From the NCBI GenBank assembly GCA_958295465.1, contig OY282353.1, positions 1,240,001-1,304,000 of the forward strand: 64,000 nt of DNA, in the 5' to 3' direction. Within the stretch, counting starts at the first letter, position 1. Each line of letters starts with the position of its first letter. Positions 1 through 8,683 of the stretch are shown one piece after another. Both the position numbers and the translations under genes were made by a program. Below the pieces are notes generated by a model. That model was not told where the DNA came from and did not search any database. It saw nothing but the letters and a program-made list of their open reading frames with translations. This DNA is from an uncultured Gammaproteobacteria bacterium. GTDB taxonomy: Bacteria > Pseudomonadota > Gammaproteobacteria > HK1.

Positions 1-283
1 CGATGGGTTCGCGGTCCACGAATCCCAGGCTGTTGGTTCGTGACTCAGTCCAGAAATCAAGGCCGTTCGTATGGCGCACCTCCGCGTTGGGTGTGTATAC
101 CCTCCCGGCAGTTGGAGACCAGGCGTTGGGATGGACGCTCTCCACGAAGGGCGTCCGCCACCGGAAGTACGCTTCACCGACGACTCCAATCAGCGCCAGG
201 CCCGCCACGAGAAACAGCGCGTTCCAGCCGACCAGGCGCAGCGCGCGGCGGATGCGCCCGGGAACGGATGGATGCGGCTTCAC
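1..283 (-). CDS. SGNH-type protein, N-terminal part (runs off window)
   Basis: The frame stays open from a GTG at 283 to the left edge and matches residues 30 to about 125 of the neighbouring SGNH protein (376-2148) almost position for position, including one membrane helix and the segment DFWTESRTNSLGF. It is therefore a second tandem copy lying downstream in the same operon. An ATG at 354 aligns with the neighbour's start codon, but one base fewer between 284 and 330 puts it in a frame that stops at TGA, so translation must begin at the GTG or the gene is damaged. The catalytic part lies outside the window. Confidence 0.7.
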   Translation of the reverse strand, partial: MKPHPSVPGRIRRALRLVGWNALFLVAGLALIGVVGEAYFRWRTPFVESVHPNAWSPTAGRVYTPNAEVRHTNGLDFWTESRTNSLGFVDREPI

Positions 284-375
284 GCCGTGCGTTCTCGTGG
301 TAGGCACTGGTACTGTTCTCCTGTGGTCGTGGGTTGGCCGTATGCATCCTTCATGTGCGCAGGCGCCGGCCGCGA

Positions 376-2148
376 TCAGCGGCCTTGTCCGCCCTCCTCC
401 GCGCCAACGGGGAACTCGGCCTTCCAGAGCTGGCCATCGTCGGGTGTGAACTGCCCGGTTCTGATGCGGACGATGGGATAGTCGGGGAGCGGACGCTTCG
501 CAATGCACCTGCCGCCAAAGACGGAGGCCCGTATCGAACCGTGGTTGTTGTAGTGGAAATCCAGATTATCGAAGCCATACTGCTGGCGGTTGGCCGGCAG
601 GTGCTCCACGTCTTCCGGGACGACATGCAGAAAAAACGGCGCTTGCACATCTACCGCGCTGCACGGCGACTTGAGGTAGGACACCGTATTCTCGCGAAGA
701 TAGATGTCGAAGTCGGAGCGGGCCACCGGTTCGCCGGACGCGACGGACTCATAGGCCGTCAGCCAGGAAGGAGGTGGCGGGGGTGAGGTCGGGCTCTTGC
801 GCCTCGTGCATATCTCCTGGTTCTCCTTCAGGTACTCGAGCAGGGCTTCCGCCGCCCATTGATGGCCGGCCATGTTCCAGTGGCCGTCGTGCGCCCACGC
901 CGCATCCCTCCGGGGCTCGGCGCCCTGGCGGAGGACGTAGTCGTTGTAGTCGATGACGGGAATGCCCCGCGGTTCGGCCAGAGCGGTCAGGCGGTCGAAT
1001 CCGAGGTCGCCTCGGGTGCCCATGTAGTTTGAGGTCAGGATGACCAACGCGGCGCCGTCGCGGTCCGCGCGTTCCCGGAACTGGTCCAGCGCGAAGCCCG
1101 TGAAGTCCAAGCCGTCCTCGTAGACGGGCGGCAAATCCTGCGCGTACAGGAACGGCTCCTGGAGGTCTCCCCACGTCGTTGGCCGCCATCCATCGAACAG
1201 CGCGGCGTAGCGGGGGGAGCGCCGGCTCAGCAGCGCCACCCAGGCGATCAGTTCGGGATCGGTGTCGGCCGGGAACCAAGCGCGCTTCTTGATCTGCAGC
1301 CACCTCGCGAGGGGAGACATGTCGACCAGGCGGTCCGTGACGCGCGTGTACCAGGGTGGAGAAGTCGAAGTCATGGTGGCCAATCGGGACTCCGCAGAAG
1401 GGGGATGGGGCGGTCGCAGCGTGATGGTCCCGTCCGCGCCTCGCGTCGCGGAAACCTCGATGAGTCGGTCCGGGTCCATTCCCCGCTGCAACCCGTCCAG
1501 GATGGGCGCATTGTTCATGAAGTCGTTGTCGACGAAGACGAGCACCAACAGGGCGGGCCGAAGAGTCCGTGCGAATTCGTCGTAGTACGCCAGTTGGTTG
1601 ACTTGGCCGGTGTTCCAGATCCCGAACGCCGAGGTCGTGATGTCCAGATGGCGAAGTTCCTCGGCGGCGAGTTCCTCCAGCCGAACGTGAAATTTGTCGG
1701 CGATGGGAACCTCGCGCGCCTCCACATAGGAATCGCCGATCATGGCGATGTGGCAGCTTGCCGCAGCGCGCTCGAGGCCGATGGGTTCGCGGTCCAGGAA
1801 TCCCAGGCTATTGGTTCGTGATTCCGTCCAGAAATCAAGCCTGTTCGTCCAACGCGCCTCCGCGTTGGGGGTGTATATGCGCCCGATAGTTGGAAACCAG
1901 GCGGAGGGAGCATCGTTCTCCAAGAAGGGCGCCCGCAGCCGGAAGTACATCTCGCCGACGACTCCAATCAGCGCCACGCCCGCCAGGAGCAACAGCGCGT
2001 TCCAGCCGGCCAGGCGCAGTGCGCGGCGGATGTGCCCGGCAACGGATGGATGCGGCTTCACGCCGCGCCTTCTCGTGCTGGACAACGTGCGCTGCTCTCC
2101 TGTGGCCGTTGGTTGGCCGCGCACCTCGTCATTCCCGTGCGTCTTCAT
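376..2148 (-). CDS. SGNH/GDSL-type hydrolase, membrane-anchored
   Basis: The 590-residue protein has a basic N-terminus, one membrane helix near residues 49-66, and a large extracytoplasmic part. The block IGDSYVEA near residue 138 is the nucleophile motif of SGNH/GDSL hydrolases, and AHDGHWNMAGH near residue 420 supplies the C-terminal Asp-x-x-His pair. In related clusters such proteins are thought to add or remove acyl groups on exported glycans; the substrate here is unknown. It starts 18 bp after the carbamoyltransferase stop and is followed by a partial paralogue, so both probably belong to that operon. Function beyond the fold is inferred from context. Confidence 0.75.
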   Translation of the reverse strand: MKTHGNDEVRGQPTATGEQRTLSSTRRRGVKPHPSVAGHIRRALRLAGWNALLLLAGVALIGVVGEMYFRLRAPFLENDAPSAWFPTIGRIYTPNAEARWTNRLDFWTESRTNSLGFLDREPIGLERAAASCHIAMIGDSYVEAREVPIADKFHVRLEELAAEELRHLDITTSAFGIWNTGQVNQLAYYDEFARTLRPALLVLVFVDNDFMNNAPILDGLQRGMDPDRLIEVSATRGADGTITLRPPHPPSAESRLATMTSTSPPWYTRVTDRLVDMSPLARWLQIKKRAWFPADTDPELIAWVALLSRRSPRYAALFDGWRPTTWGDLQEPFLYAQDLPPVYEDGLDFTGFALDQFRERADRDGAALVILTSNYMGTRGDLGFDRLTALAEPRGIPVIDYNDYVLRQGAEPRRDAAWAHDGHWNMAGHQWAAEALLEYLKENQEICTRRKSPTSPPPPPSWLTAYESVASGEPVARSDFDIYLRENTVSYLKSPCSAVDVQAPFFLHVVPEDVEHLPANRQQYGFDNLDFHYNNHGSIRASVFGGRCIAKRPLPDYPIVRIRTGQFTPDDGQLWKAEFPVGAEEGGQGR

Positions 2149-2166
2149 TCGACCCCACTCCGCCCG

Positions 2167-4122
2167 TCAGTCCGGCTCGAACGACTCCGCATACTCGCGC
2201 TTGAGCGAGGGGTCCTGCTCCACCTTGCGCAGGAAGCAGTTGCCGATGGCGAGGCAGTCGAGGTCCGTGCCCATGAAGCAGCCGAAGGCGTCCGCCGGGG
2301 TACAGACGATGGGCTCACCCCGCACGTTGAAGCTGGTGTTCACGATCACCGGGCAGCCGGTCCTGGCCTTGAAGGCTTCCAGCAGCGCGTGGTAGCGGGG
2401 GTTGGTCTCGCGATGGACGGTCTGCACGCGGGCGGAATAGTCCACGTGGGTGACGGCCGGGATGTCCGAGCGCGCCACGTTCAACCGGTCGATGCCGAAC
2501 AACGCATCCTGCGCTTCGGCCGGCGGCTTGCACCGCGACTGCTTCACGCTGGCCGTCAGCAGCATGTACGGGCTGTCGCGGTCGAGCGCGAACCAGTCCC
2601 CGACGTCTTCGCGCAACACGCTCGGCGCGAAGGGGCGGAAGGACTCCCGGTGCTTCACCTTGAGGTTGAGCGTCTTCTGCATGGTGGGCGAACGGGCGTC
2701 TCCCAGGATCGACCGGTTGCCGAGCGCGCGCGGGCCGAACTCCATCCGGCCCTGGAACCAGCCGACCGCCTGGCCCGCGGCCAGCGCCTCGGCCGTGGTG
2801 TCGATCAGCGCGTTGTCCGCAAGCGTCTCGTAGTGCGCACCGGCCGCATCGAGTGCCCGGCGGACTTGATCCATGCTGAATGCGGGGCCGAGGAAGGCTC
2901 CGTGCATGGCGTCTTCTCCGCACGCTGAGGGCGACGCGGATGGATTCCCGCTTTCGCGGGAATGACGAGGCTGAGCAGCCCCGCCGCTACTCTGAATGGT
3001 CCCGCCGTTACTCTGAGCAACTCCGCCGTTACTCCAACAGGACACGGAGGGGCGCGGCTCACCGAACAGGCGATGACTCGCCGTCAGCGCGGCGCCCAAT
3101 GCGCCCCCCGCGTCGCCCGCCGCGGGTTGGACCCAGACGTCGTCGAAGTGATCGTCGCGCAACACCTTGCCGTTGGCGACGCAGTTCAGCGCGACACCGC
3201 CGGCGAGACAGAGATTCGGGATGCCGGTTTCCACCCGCAGCGAGCGGGTCAGCCGCAGCACCGCTTCCTCGATCACGGCCTGCGCCGAGGCGGCGAGGTC
3301 CATGTGCCGCTGCGTCAACGGCTCGTCCGGCCCGCGCGGCGGGCCGCCGAACAGCGCGTCGAACTTGCCGTTGGTCATCGTCAGCCCGGTGCAGTAGGCG
3401 AAACAGTCGAGATTCAGGCGGAACGTGCCGTCCGGCTTGAGATCAATCAGGTGATCGAGAATCGTCCGGAGGTACTTCGGCTCGCCGTAGGGCGCCAGGC
3501 CCATCACCTTGTACTCGCCGGAGTTCACCTTGAAGCCGGTGTAGTAGGTGAAGGCCGAATAGAGCAGCCCCAGGGAGTGCGGGAAGTGGATCTCCCGCAC
3601 CATCTCCAGCTCGTTGCCGTGGCCGATGGCTACCGAGGTGGTGGCCCACTCACCGACCCCGTCCATGGTCAGCACCACCGCGTCGCGGAAAGGTGATGGA
3701 TAGAACGCGCTCGCCGCATGCGATTGATGGTGCTCGGCGAACAGCAGCCTGGATTCCCAGTCCAAGTCCGGGGCGAGCGCCCGCAGCTTGCGGCGCAGCA
3801 GGCCCTTCTGAAACAGTTTCTCCTTGATCCAGATCGGGACCGCCATGCGGAAGGAACGAAAGCCGCGCGGCGCGAACGCGACACAGGTCTCGAGCAGCCG
3901 CTCGAACTTGAGAAACGGCTTGTCGTAGAACGCGACCCGGTCGACCTCGTCGAGGGTGATGCCGGCCCGCTCCAGGCAGCAGGCGATGGCGTTGGCCGGA
4001 TAGTCCGAATCGTGCCGCTTGCGCGTGAAGCGCTCCTCCTGGGCGGCGGCGACGATCCGTCCGCCCTCCACCAGGGCCGCGGCGCTGTCGTGATAGAAGG
4101 CCGAGAGGCCGAGGATGCGCAC
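2167..4122 (-). CDS. NodU/TobZ-family O-carbamoyltransferase
   Basis: The protein (651 aa) would transfer a carbamoyl group from carbamoyl phosphate, via carbamoyl-adenylate, to a hydroxyl of a sugar or secondary metabolite. The N-terminal Kae1-like half begins MRILGLSAFYHDSAAALV and carries HHQSHAASAFYPSPF near residue 130. The C-terminal YrdC-like half has FGPRALGNRSILGDAR near 460 and NTSFNVRGEPIV near 600. Roughly 44 residues at about 358-402, between LFGEPRP and DAMHGAFLGP, look foreign (see the repeat entry). Placement next to DUF5989, SxtJ-like and SGNH genes is a recurring arrangement in glycan or natural-product modification loci. Start is ATG, 3 bp after the DUF5989 stop. Confidence 0.9.
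   Translation of the reverse strand: MRILGLSAFYHDSAAALVEGGRIVAAAQEERFTRKRHDSDYPANAIACCLERAGITLDEVDRVAFYDKPFLKFERLLETCVAFAPRGFRSFRMAVPIWIKEKLFQKGLLRRKLRALAPDLDWESRLLFAEHHQSHAASAFYPSPFRDAVVLTMDGVGEWATTSVAIGHGNELEMVREIHFPHSLGLLYSAFTYYTGFKVNSGEYKVMGLAPYGEPKYLRTILDHLIDLKPDGTFRLNLDCFAYCTGLTMTNGKFDALFGGPPRGPDEPLTQRHMDLAASAQAVIEEAVLRLTRSLRVETGIPNLCLAGGVALNCVANGKVLRDDHFDDVWVQPAAGDAGGALGAALTASHRLFGEPRPSVSCWSNGGVAQSNGGTIQSSGGAAQPRHSRESGNPSASPSACGEDAMHGAFLGPAFSMDQVRRALDAAGAHYETLADNALIDTTAEALAAGQAVGWFQGRMEFGPRALGNRSILGDARSPTMQKTLNLKVKHRESFRPFAPSVLREDVGDWFALDRDSPYMLLTASVKQSRCKPPAEAQDALFGIDRLNVARSDIPAVTHVDYSARVQTVHRETNPRYHALLEAFKARTGCPVIVNTSFNVRGEPIVCTPADAFGCFMGTDLDCLAIGNCFLRKVEQDPSLKREYAESFEPD
2918..3050 (-). 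repeat. In-frame repeat insertion within carbamoyltransferase gene
   Basis: This stretch encodes the low-complexity piece absent from the usual family core. It contains a perfect 8-bp palindrome, ATTCCCGC (2944-2951) and GCGGGAAT (2956-2963) with a TTTC loop, typical of REP-like chromosomal repeats that translate as RHSRESGNP. Next to it are three short imperfect tandem units around CTCCGCCGTTACTC (2980-3030), read as SNGG/SSGG repeats. Length keeps the reading frame. Confidence 0.7.
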
Positions 4123-4125
4123 CGC

Positions 4126-4275
4126 TCAGAAGATCGTGTAGATCATCGGTGCGACCGCGCTGCTCTGGCCCAGCACGATCAGCCCGCCAAGCACCAGCAT
4201 CATGACGACGACCGGAAACAGCCAGTATTTCTTGCGCACCCGCATGAAGACCCACAGCTCACCCAGAAAGGACAT
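4126..4275 (-). CDS. DUF5989 small membrane protein
   Basis: This 49-residue protein begins MSFLGELWVFMRVRKKYW and has one hydrophobic helix followed by the conserved ending SAVAPMIYTIF, the pattern of the DUF5989 family. I chose the ATG at 4275 because AGGAGG lies about seven bases upstream; longer forms add residues without family resemblance. Its stop is 3 bp from the carbamoyltransferase start, implying co-translation. These proteins habitually sit beside carbamoyltransferases; a helper or localisation role is only inference. Confidence 0.75.
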   Translation of the reverse strand: MSFLGELWVFMRVRKKYWLFPVVVMMLVLGGLIVLGQSSAVAPMIYTIF

Positions 4276-4363
4276 CGAAAACCTCCTCGCATGGAGCAAT
4301 CCTGTTTCCCGCCCACCCATAGCGCTGGCCAAGGCACGACCGCCCCAGCGGTCGCCCCCCGGC

Positions 4364-4786
4364 TCAGAACTGGTTCTTCATCGATTCGCGCTCCGGGCCC
4401 GGCGGGTCGCGGTGGATCCAGTAGCTCTCCGCATCCGGGTCGTAGCGCAGGCGCAACGGGTCCTTGCCCAGGGCGCGCATGACGAGGCCGGTCGGGGTCA
4501 CCACGGCAAAGTAGATCACCGCCATGACGAGCGGGTTGACCACGCGCTGCAGCAGCAAGCCGAGCTTGAACCAGGCCCGATTGAGCGGCGCCAGCAACGC
4601 CGGCCTGACGAGCGCCACCGCCAGGAACGCTCCCGCGACGCCGAACGCCCCGCCGCGGGGCGACCCGCCGTCGAGCAGCGGGAACAGGCCGATGGCGACG
4701 AACAAGACGGCGAAGACGATACCGAAGCCGCGCTCGGAGCCACCCTCGACCTGTTCGCCCCCGGTCAGCCGCTCGTGGGTCTTCAT
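4364..4786 (-). CDS. SxtJ-family membrane protein
   Basis: The product is about 140 residues with hydrophobic helices (IVFAVLFVAIGLFPLL, FGVAGAFLAVALV and VNPLVMAVIYFAVVTPTG) and a polar tail DPDAESYWIHRD that is characteristic of SxtJ-like proteins. It leads the operon SxtJ-like, DUF5989, carbamoyltransferase, SGNH. Possible starts are GTG 4810, ATG 4804 and ATG 4786; none has a clear Shine-Dalgarno, and I took 4786 because the family usually begins close to MKxHE. Biochemical function is unknown. Confidence 0.7.
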   Translation of the reverse strand: MKTHERLTGGEQVEGGSERGFGIVFAVLFVAIGLFPLLDGGSPRGGAFGVAGAFLAVALVRPALLAPLNRAWFKLGLLLQRVVNPLVMAVIYFAVVTPTGLVMRALGKDPLRLRYDPDAESYWIHRDPPGPERESMKNQF

Positions 4787-4810
4787 TTCATTCGCTTTCG
4801 GCATTCGCAC

Positions 4811-5207
4811 GCATTGACGGGAGATGTTTGGTGACGATGGCTCTGCCCGAGCAGGATACTACCCGCATCAGGACCGGCGAATACATCCACAGAACTGTCC
4901 AACGCCGTATGAGCCCGATTGTCGCATAGGTCGCAGACCCGCCACTCCCCCCGATCGAGCCGGGGGCAGGCTCCGCGAAAGCGGCCCGCCATTCCCGCCA
5001 AGGCCCGCAGGGAATGACGGCTCGAAGAAGACTATTGGCGCGTATGGCTTACCCTCACTGGCAGTGCACTCGATCCACACGCTGCTTCGGTCTGTAAACC
5101 TCGTATCTTGTGCAGCGAACGCATGTATGGACAAAAATTTCATGCAACCGGCAGGTGAGCATGAAAGGGTGCCGAGTCCTCCACACTGGGAGGATGATCG
5201 TGACATT
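4811..5207. other. Intergenic stretch with REP-like palindrome
   Basis: No gene is visible. A palindrome ATTCCC (4991-4996) / GGGAAT (5010-5015), embedded in CGCGAAAGCGG...ATTCCCGCC, resembles the repeat inserted in the carbamoyltransferase gene. The SxtJ operon promoter should lie in the left part (4811-4950), but I could not assign convincing boxes. Confidence 0.45.
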
Positions 5208-5380
5208 TCAAACCGAGCGCTTGCGCACTCCCTTGTAGATCGACCAGGGGGATGCAATGTAGCCGTGGCGCAGGAGCAGGGTGAGCGCGTCCCGGTCCAC
5301 GTCTCCCTCGAATGCAGGATGCGCCGCGAGCGCCTTCAGCTCGGACCCGAACAGGAACACGCCGTTCTGCCAGCCGTAAT
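5208..5380 (-). pseudogene. Asparagine synthetase fragment (glutaminase domain piece)
   Basis: The minus strand reads YGWQNGVFLFGSELKALAAH, then PAFEGDVDRDALTLLLRHGYI and ASPWSIYKGVRK, ending at TGA 5208-5210. This is the end of the N-terminal glutamine amidotransferase domain of AsnB-type asparagine synthetases (about 57 residues); no cysteine-2 start and no synthetase domain are present. It joins a head-on glycosyltransferase fragment at about 5380, so both genes were cut at one breakpoint. Exopolysaccharide loci often carry AsnB homologues, consistent with decay of such a locus. Confidence 0.75.
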
Positions 5381-5908
5381 ATGGACAAGGGGTTGGCCGA
5401 AGCCCTCGAGGCGTGCCGCCACCTGCCGGAGAATTGTCATCTCAACGTCTTCGGCCCCGGCATGTCCGACACGGATTTCTCCCTGTTCGAGGGCCATCCC
5501 AGGGCGACCTACGGCGGCGTCCTGGACCCGGCGGAAATACCAGGGGTCCTCGGTGAACACGACCTGTTGGTGTATCCCAGCTACTACCGGAGCGAGGGCT
5601 ACCCCGGGGCCATCCTCGAAGCCTTCCAGTGCGGCCTTCCCGTCGTCGCCGCCAGGACGGGCGGCGTTTCCGAGCTGGTCGAGCACGAGGAGAGCGGGCT
5701 GCTGGTGGAACCCCGTTCGGCAGCAGAGGTCGAGTCTGCGATCAAGCGGTTGCTGGACGAGCCCGATCTGTACAGGCGGCTCTGCGAGGGAGCAAAACGG
5801 CGAGGGGACCAGTTTCGGAGCGCCGACTGGTACGACCGCGTAGCCGCCGACCTGCACAGCCTGTGCCGGAAACAGACCCCGCCCGGGCGGCAGGCCAAAC
5901 GGCCATGA
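5381..5908 (+). pseudogene. Glycosyltransferase family 4, C-terminal fragment
   Basis: Homology begins at NMDKGLAEALEAC and continues through VFGPGMSDTDF, the segment LVYPSYYRSEGYPGAILEAF with the E-x7-E signature of GT4 enzymes, and GLPVVAARTGGVSELVEH, a classic nucleotide-sugar-binding half. The N-terminal acceptor domain (about 180 residues) is missing and replaced by the asparagine synthetase fragment in opposite orientation. An ATG at 5381 exists by chance; no ribosome site precedes it. Probably a non-functional remnant. Confidence 0.75.
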
Positions 5909-6033
5909 CTCGAGGGTAAACGCATGTTGCAGCTTGTTCCGTTCCTCTGGAGGAGACTCGAGTCCGCATCGGTCACCTGCGGAAGTGTTGCAGCCGGACC
6001 GCTGATCCGGTGCGTGCACGGTGCGGGTCCCCG

Positions 6034-6462
6034 CTATTGCGTAACCGCACCGTCCACTGCGAACGCGAGCACGGCATAGCGCGTTCCCTTTCCGAGCGCC
6101 ACCAGTAGCAGGAAGGGGACGATGTGGATCCGCATCGCGCCGGCGACCACGGTCAATGCGTCGCCGATGACCGGGACCCAGGCGAACAGCAGCGACCATG
6201 CCCCGTAGCGCCGGAACCACGCCTGCCCCTGTTCCAGTCGCTTCGCATCGACCGGGAACCACTTCCGATCGCGGAAGTGTTCGATGAACCGTCCGAGTCC
6301 CCAGTTGACCACTGCACCGAGGGTGTTGCCCAGTGTCGCGCTGGCGACCAGCCAAGGGACCGAGCCGCCTGTCGCGAGGCCCGCGGCCAGGGTGAGCTCG
6401 GACGCGAACGGCAGGAAGGTCGCGGCAAGAAATGCCGATGCGAACATCGTCAGGTAGAGCAT
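6034..6462 (-). CDS. YqaA/DedA-like VTT-domain membrane protein
   Basis: The protein (142 aa) begins MLYLTMFASAFLAATFLPFASE, contains the glycine-rich ATLGNTLGAVVNWGLGR re-entrant motif and RYGAWSLLFAWVPVIGDALT, and ends with a hydrophobic segment. This matches YqaA-type small DedA/VTT proteins, which are thought to take part in lipid movement or membrane homeostasis. The start at 6462 gives the usual family N-terminus; longer versions add unlikely residues. It is transcribed away from the Nudix gene, with a 40-bp divergent gap. Confidence 0.8.
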   Translation of the reverse strand: MLYLTMFASAFLAATFLPFASELTLAAGLATGGSVPWLVASATLGNTLGAVVNWGLGRFIEHFRDRKWFPVDAKRLEQGQAWFRRYGAWSLLFAWVPVIGDALTVVAGAMRIHIVPFLLLVALGKGTRYAVLAFAVDGAVTQ

Positions 6463-6502
6463 GAACGTTCCGGTCCGCCGGCCGCGGTATCCTTGCGGCG
6501 TG

Positions 6503-7108
6503 ATGGTGAGCGTCGAACAGATGCGCAGGAGCCTTGCCGAGACGGAGCCCGCCGCGGGCGGGACGCCGGTGCGGCGCGCTTCGGTCGCGATCGTACTCTG
6601 TGGTGACTGCAATGCCCCGAGTGTGTGCTTCGTCGTGCGTGCCCGTCGCCCCGGAGACCCCTGGTCCGGCGACGTCGCCTTTCCCGGTGGCTGGGCAAAG
6701 CGGGAAGAAGAAAGTCTGCGCGACGCCGCGAGGCGCGAGACGCGCGAAGAGATCGGGCTCGTCCTCGCCGATGCGCACCATGTCGGCGACCTGACGCCGA
6801 TGCCGATCTCGCGCTTCGACTCCGGGATTGGAATCATCGGCGCGAGCGTATTCCATATCGGTGGGTCTCGCCCCCCGCTCCGCCTGGACGAGCGTGAGAT
6901 TGCCCGCGTGTTCTGGGTTCCGATCGCCGATCTCCACCATCCCGGCAACCGGATCGTCGTGCACTGGTCGCGCTCCGGCCCGCCGAAGCCACGGCCCGCA
7001 ATCGAGTTCGGCGGACACGTGATCTGGGGACTCACCTACCGGGTGCTGGTACGGTTCAGCAATCTGGTGACGGACGGACGCTCACCACTCCGGGCGGATG
7101 CCGGTTGA
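6503..7108 (+). CDS. Nudix hydrolase (CoA pyrophosphatase-like)
   Basis: The 201-residue protein carries a complete Nudix box, GWAKREEESLRDAARRETRE followed by EIGL, preceded by GDVAFPGG as in the NudL/CoaA group that cleaves CoA and related diphosphates. The C-terminal part ends FGGHVIWGLTYRVL, which is also typical of that group. I chose ATG 6503; GTG 6500 is equally possible and no strong ribosome site is seen. The exact nucleotide substrate cannot be read from sequence. Confidence 0.8.
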   Translation: MVSVEQMRRSLAETEPAAGGTPVRRASVAIVLCGDCNAPSVCFVVRARRPGDPWSGDVAFPGGWAKREEESLRDAARRETREEIGLVLADAHHVGDLTPMPISRFDSGIGIIGASVFHIGGSRPPLRLDEREIARVFWVPIADLHHPGNRIVVHWSRSGPPKPRPAIEFGGHVIWGLTYRVLVRFSNLVTDGRSPLRADAG

Positions 7109-7185
7109 ATCCGGCCATGTCGGCCGCGAGCAGGAAACTGGGGAGAGGTCGAAGTCGAGCGCAGCAAACTCCGGACCATCGCTGT

Positions 7186-7213
7186 GGTGGAGTTGACCCG
7201 ATTTCGTGGACAC
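7186..7213 (+). repeat. Dispersed repeat, insertion-sequence end
   Basis: A 28-bp sequence starting GGTGGAGTTGACCCG and ending TTTCGTGGACAC recurs identically on the other strand at 56832-56859, and with one or two changes at 17441-17466. It is framed here by CGCTGTG and CACAGCG. It looks like the terminal inverted repeat of an IS3-like element, left as a scar. The remainder of 7109-7312 shows no gene. Confidence 0.55.
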
Positions 7214-7312
7214 AGCGACGCGACCGGATGCTGCTGCTCAGTGCGCTGGCGATTGCGTTGTTGGCGCTGTTGGGGGCGGCGGTTCAGGCACCCGTGATCG
7301 CCGGCGCACACA

Positions 7313-8683
7313 TCACCCGGCCCGCGTGAACTGCATGCGCACGACGAGCCCGGGCGCGTTGTCCCCGAGCGTCAGCGTGGCTTCGTGAAGCTGGGCGACG
7401 GCGGCGACGAGGCTCAGGCCGAGCCCGCTTCCGGGGGCGCCGCGCGCGGGCTCCAGGCGATAGAAGCGGCGCAGCACCGCCTCACGCTCTCCGGGCGGCA
7501 CGCCCGGCCCGCTGTCGGCGACGACGACGGTCACGGTGTCGTCTTCGGAAGTGACCTGCAGCGTCACCCTGCCGCCCTCCGGGGTGTATTTGATCGCGTT
7601 GTCCAGCAGGTTCGCGAGCGACTGGAAGAGCAGGTCGGCATCCGCGTTGACCGGCGACTCGATCCCGGAGTGGCGGAACGTGATGCCGCGCGCCTCGGCG
7701 AGTGGCGCATAGAGGTCGGCCACGTCGTCGCCGACGGTGGCGAGGTCCACCCGCTCGAAGGCGTGCCTGCGCCGCCCCGTCTCGATGCGCGCGATGCGCA
7801 GCAGGGCGTTGAAGGTCGCGAGCATCTGGTCCGCCTCCCCGAGCGCCGCCTCCGTCAGGGCCGCCGGTGTGCCCTCGCCGCCCGCATCACGGAGCTGCTC
7901 CAGCCGCGTGCGCAGGCGGCCGAGCGGAGTGCGCAGATCGTGCGCGACGTTGTCCGAGACCCGGCGCACGTCGTCCATCAGGGTCTCGATGCGCTCCAGC
8001 ATCGCGTTCAGGTTCGCGATCAGATCGTCGAACTCGTCGCCGCTGCCGTGGCTCTCGATACGCTCGGAAAGCTCGCCTTCCATGATGCGGCGCGACGTGC
8101 GGTTGATGGACTCGATGCGCGCCGCCACGTTCCTCCGCATCCACCACGCGCCGGCGACCGCGAGCACCACGGTGACCCCGACGCCCCATGCCACCGCGCG
8201 GATGACGGCCGAACGCATCTCGTCGAGATCCCGCAGGTTGCGTCCGACGAGCAGGTGGTATCCGCGCGGAAGCTCGAAGTGCCGGGCGCGGGCGCGATGC
8301 CACTCGGGACCGGCGGGGTCGTCGCCCGCGGCGTGGAGCCGGAACTCGATCCAGCGCTCGGCGCTCCGCGCGGCCTTGGGCCATCCGGTGAGATTGCCCG
8401 CGATCACCCGGAACCCCGGATCCGCGAGCAGGTAGATCGACGAGCTGGCGGGGCTGCGCGCGAGCCGTTCGGCGACGAGGCCGCGCAAGCCCCCCAGCCC
8501 TGCGATGCGGTAGCGCTCCGCGAGCCCCTGCACCTCGACCTCGATCACCGCCTCCATCTGCCGGGTCATGTAGGCCGCGGCCGACCAGTGGATCAGCATG
8601 AGCAGCGCGAGCATCGAGAGCCCGAACAACGCCCCGTAGCCGATGGCGATGCGCCACGTGACGCTGCGGGTGATGGTGGTCAT
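7313..8683 (-). CDS. Sensor histidine kinase (EnvZ/QseC class)
   Basis: The protein (456 aa) has two membrane helices (about 11-30 and 162-181) enclosing a periplasmic domain, a HAMP linker, the phospho-acceptor block NVAHDLRTPLGR near residue 245, and an ATPase domain with NLLDNAIKYTPEGG, DSGPGVP and GSGLGLSLV. It would autophosphorylate on the His and pass phosphate to the response regulator encoded just upstream. Its ATG overlaps the TGA of a duplicated response-regulator tail (8681-8727), showing that an original ATGA overlap has been displaced by about 100 bp. The signal sensed is unknown. Confidence 0.92.
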   Translation of the reverse strand: MTTITRSVTWRIAIGYGALFGLSMLALLMLIHWSAAAYMTRQMEAVIEVEVQGLAERYRIAGLGGLRGLVAERLARSPASSSIYLLADPGFRVIAGNLTGWPKAARSAERWIEFRLHAAGDDPAGPEWHRARARHFELPRGYHLLVGRNLRDLDEMRSAVIRAVAWGVGVTVVLAVAGAWWMRRNVAARIESINRTSRRIMEGELSERIESHGSGDEFDDLIANLNAMLERIETLMDDVRRVSDNVAHDLRTPLGRLRTRLEQLRDAGGEGTPAALTEAALGEADQMLATFNALLRIARIETGRRRHAFERVDLATVGDDVADLYAPLAEARGITFRHSGIESPVNADADLLFQSLANLLDNAIKYTPEGGRVTLQVTSEDDTVTVVVADSGPGVPPGEREAVLRRFYRLEPARGAPGSGLGLSLVAAVAQLHEATLTLGDNAPGLVVRMQFTRAG

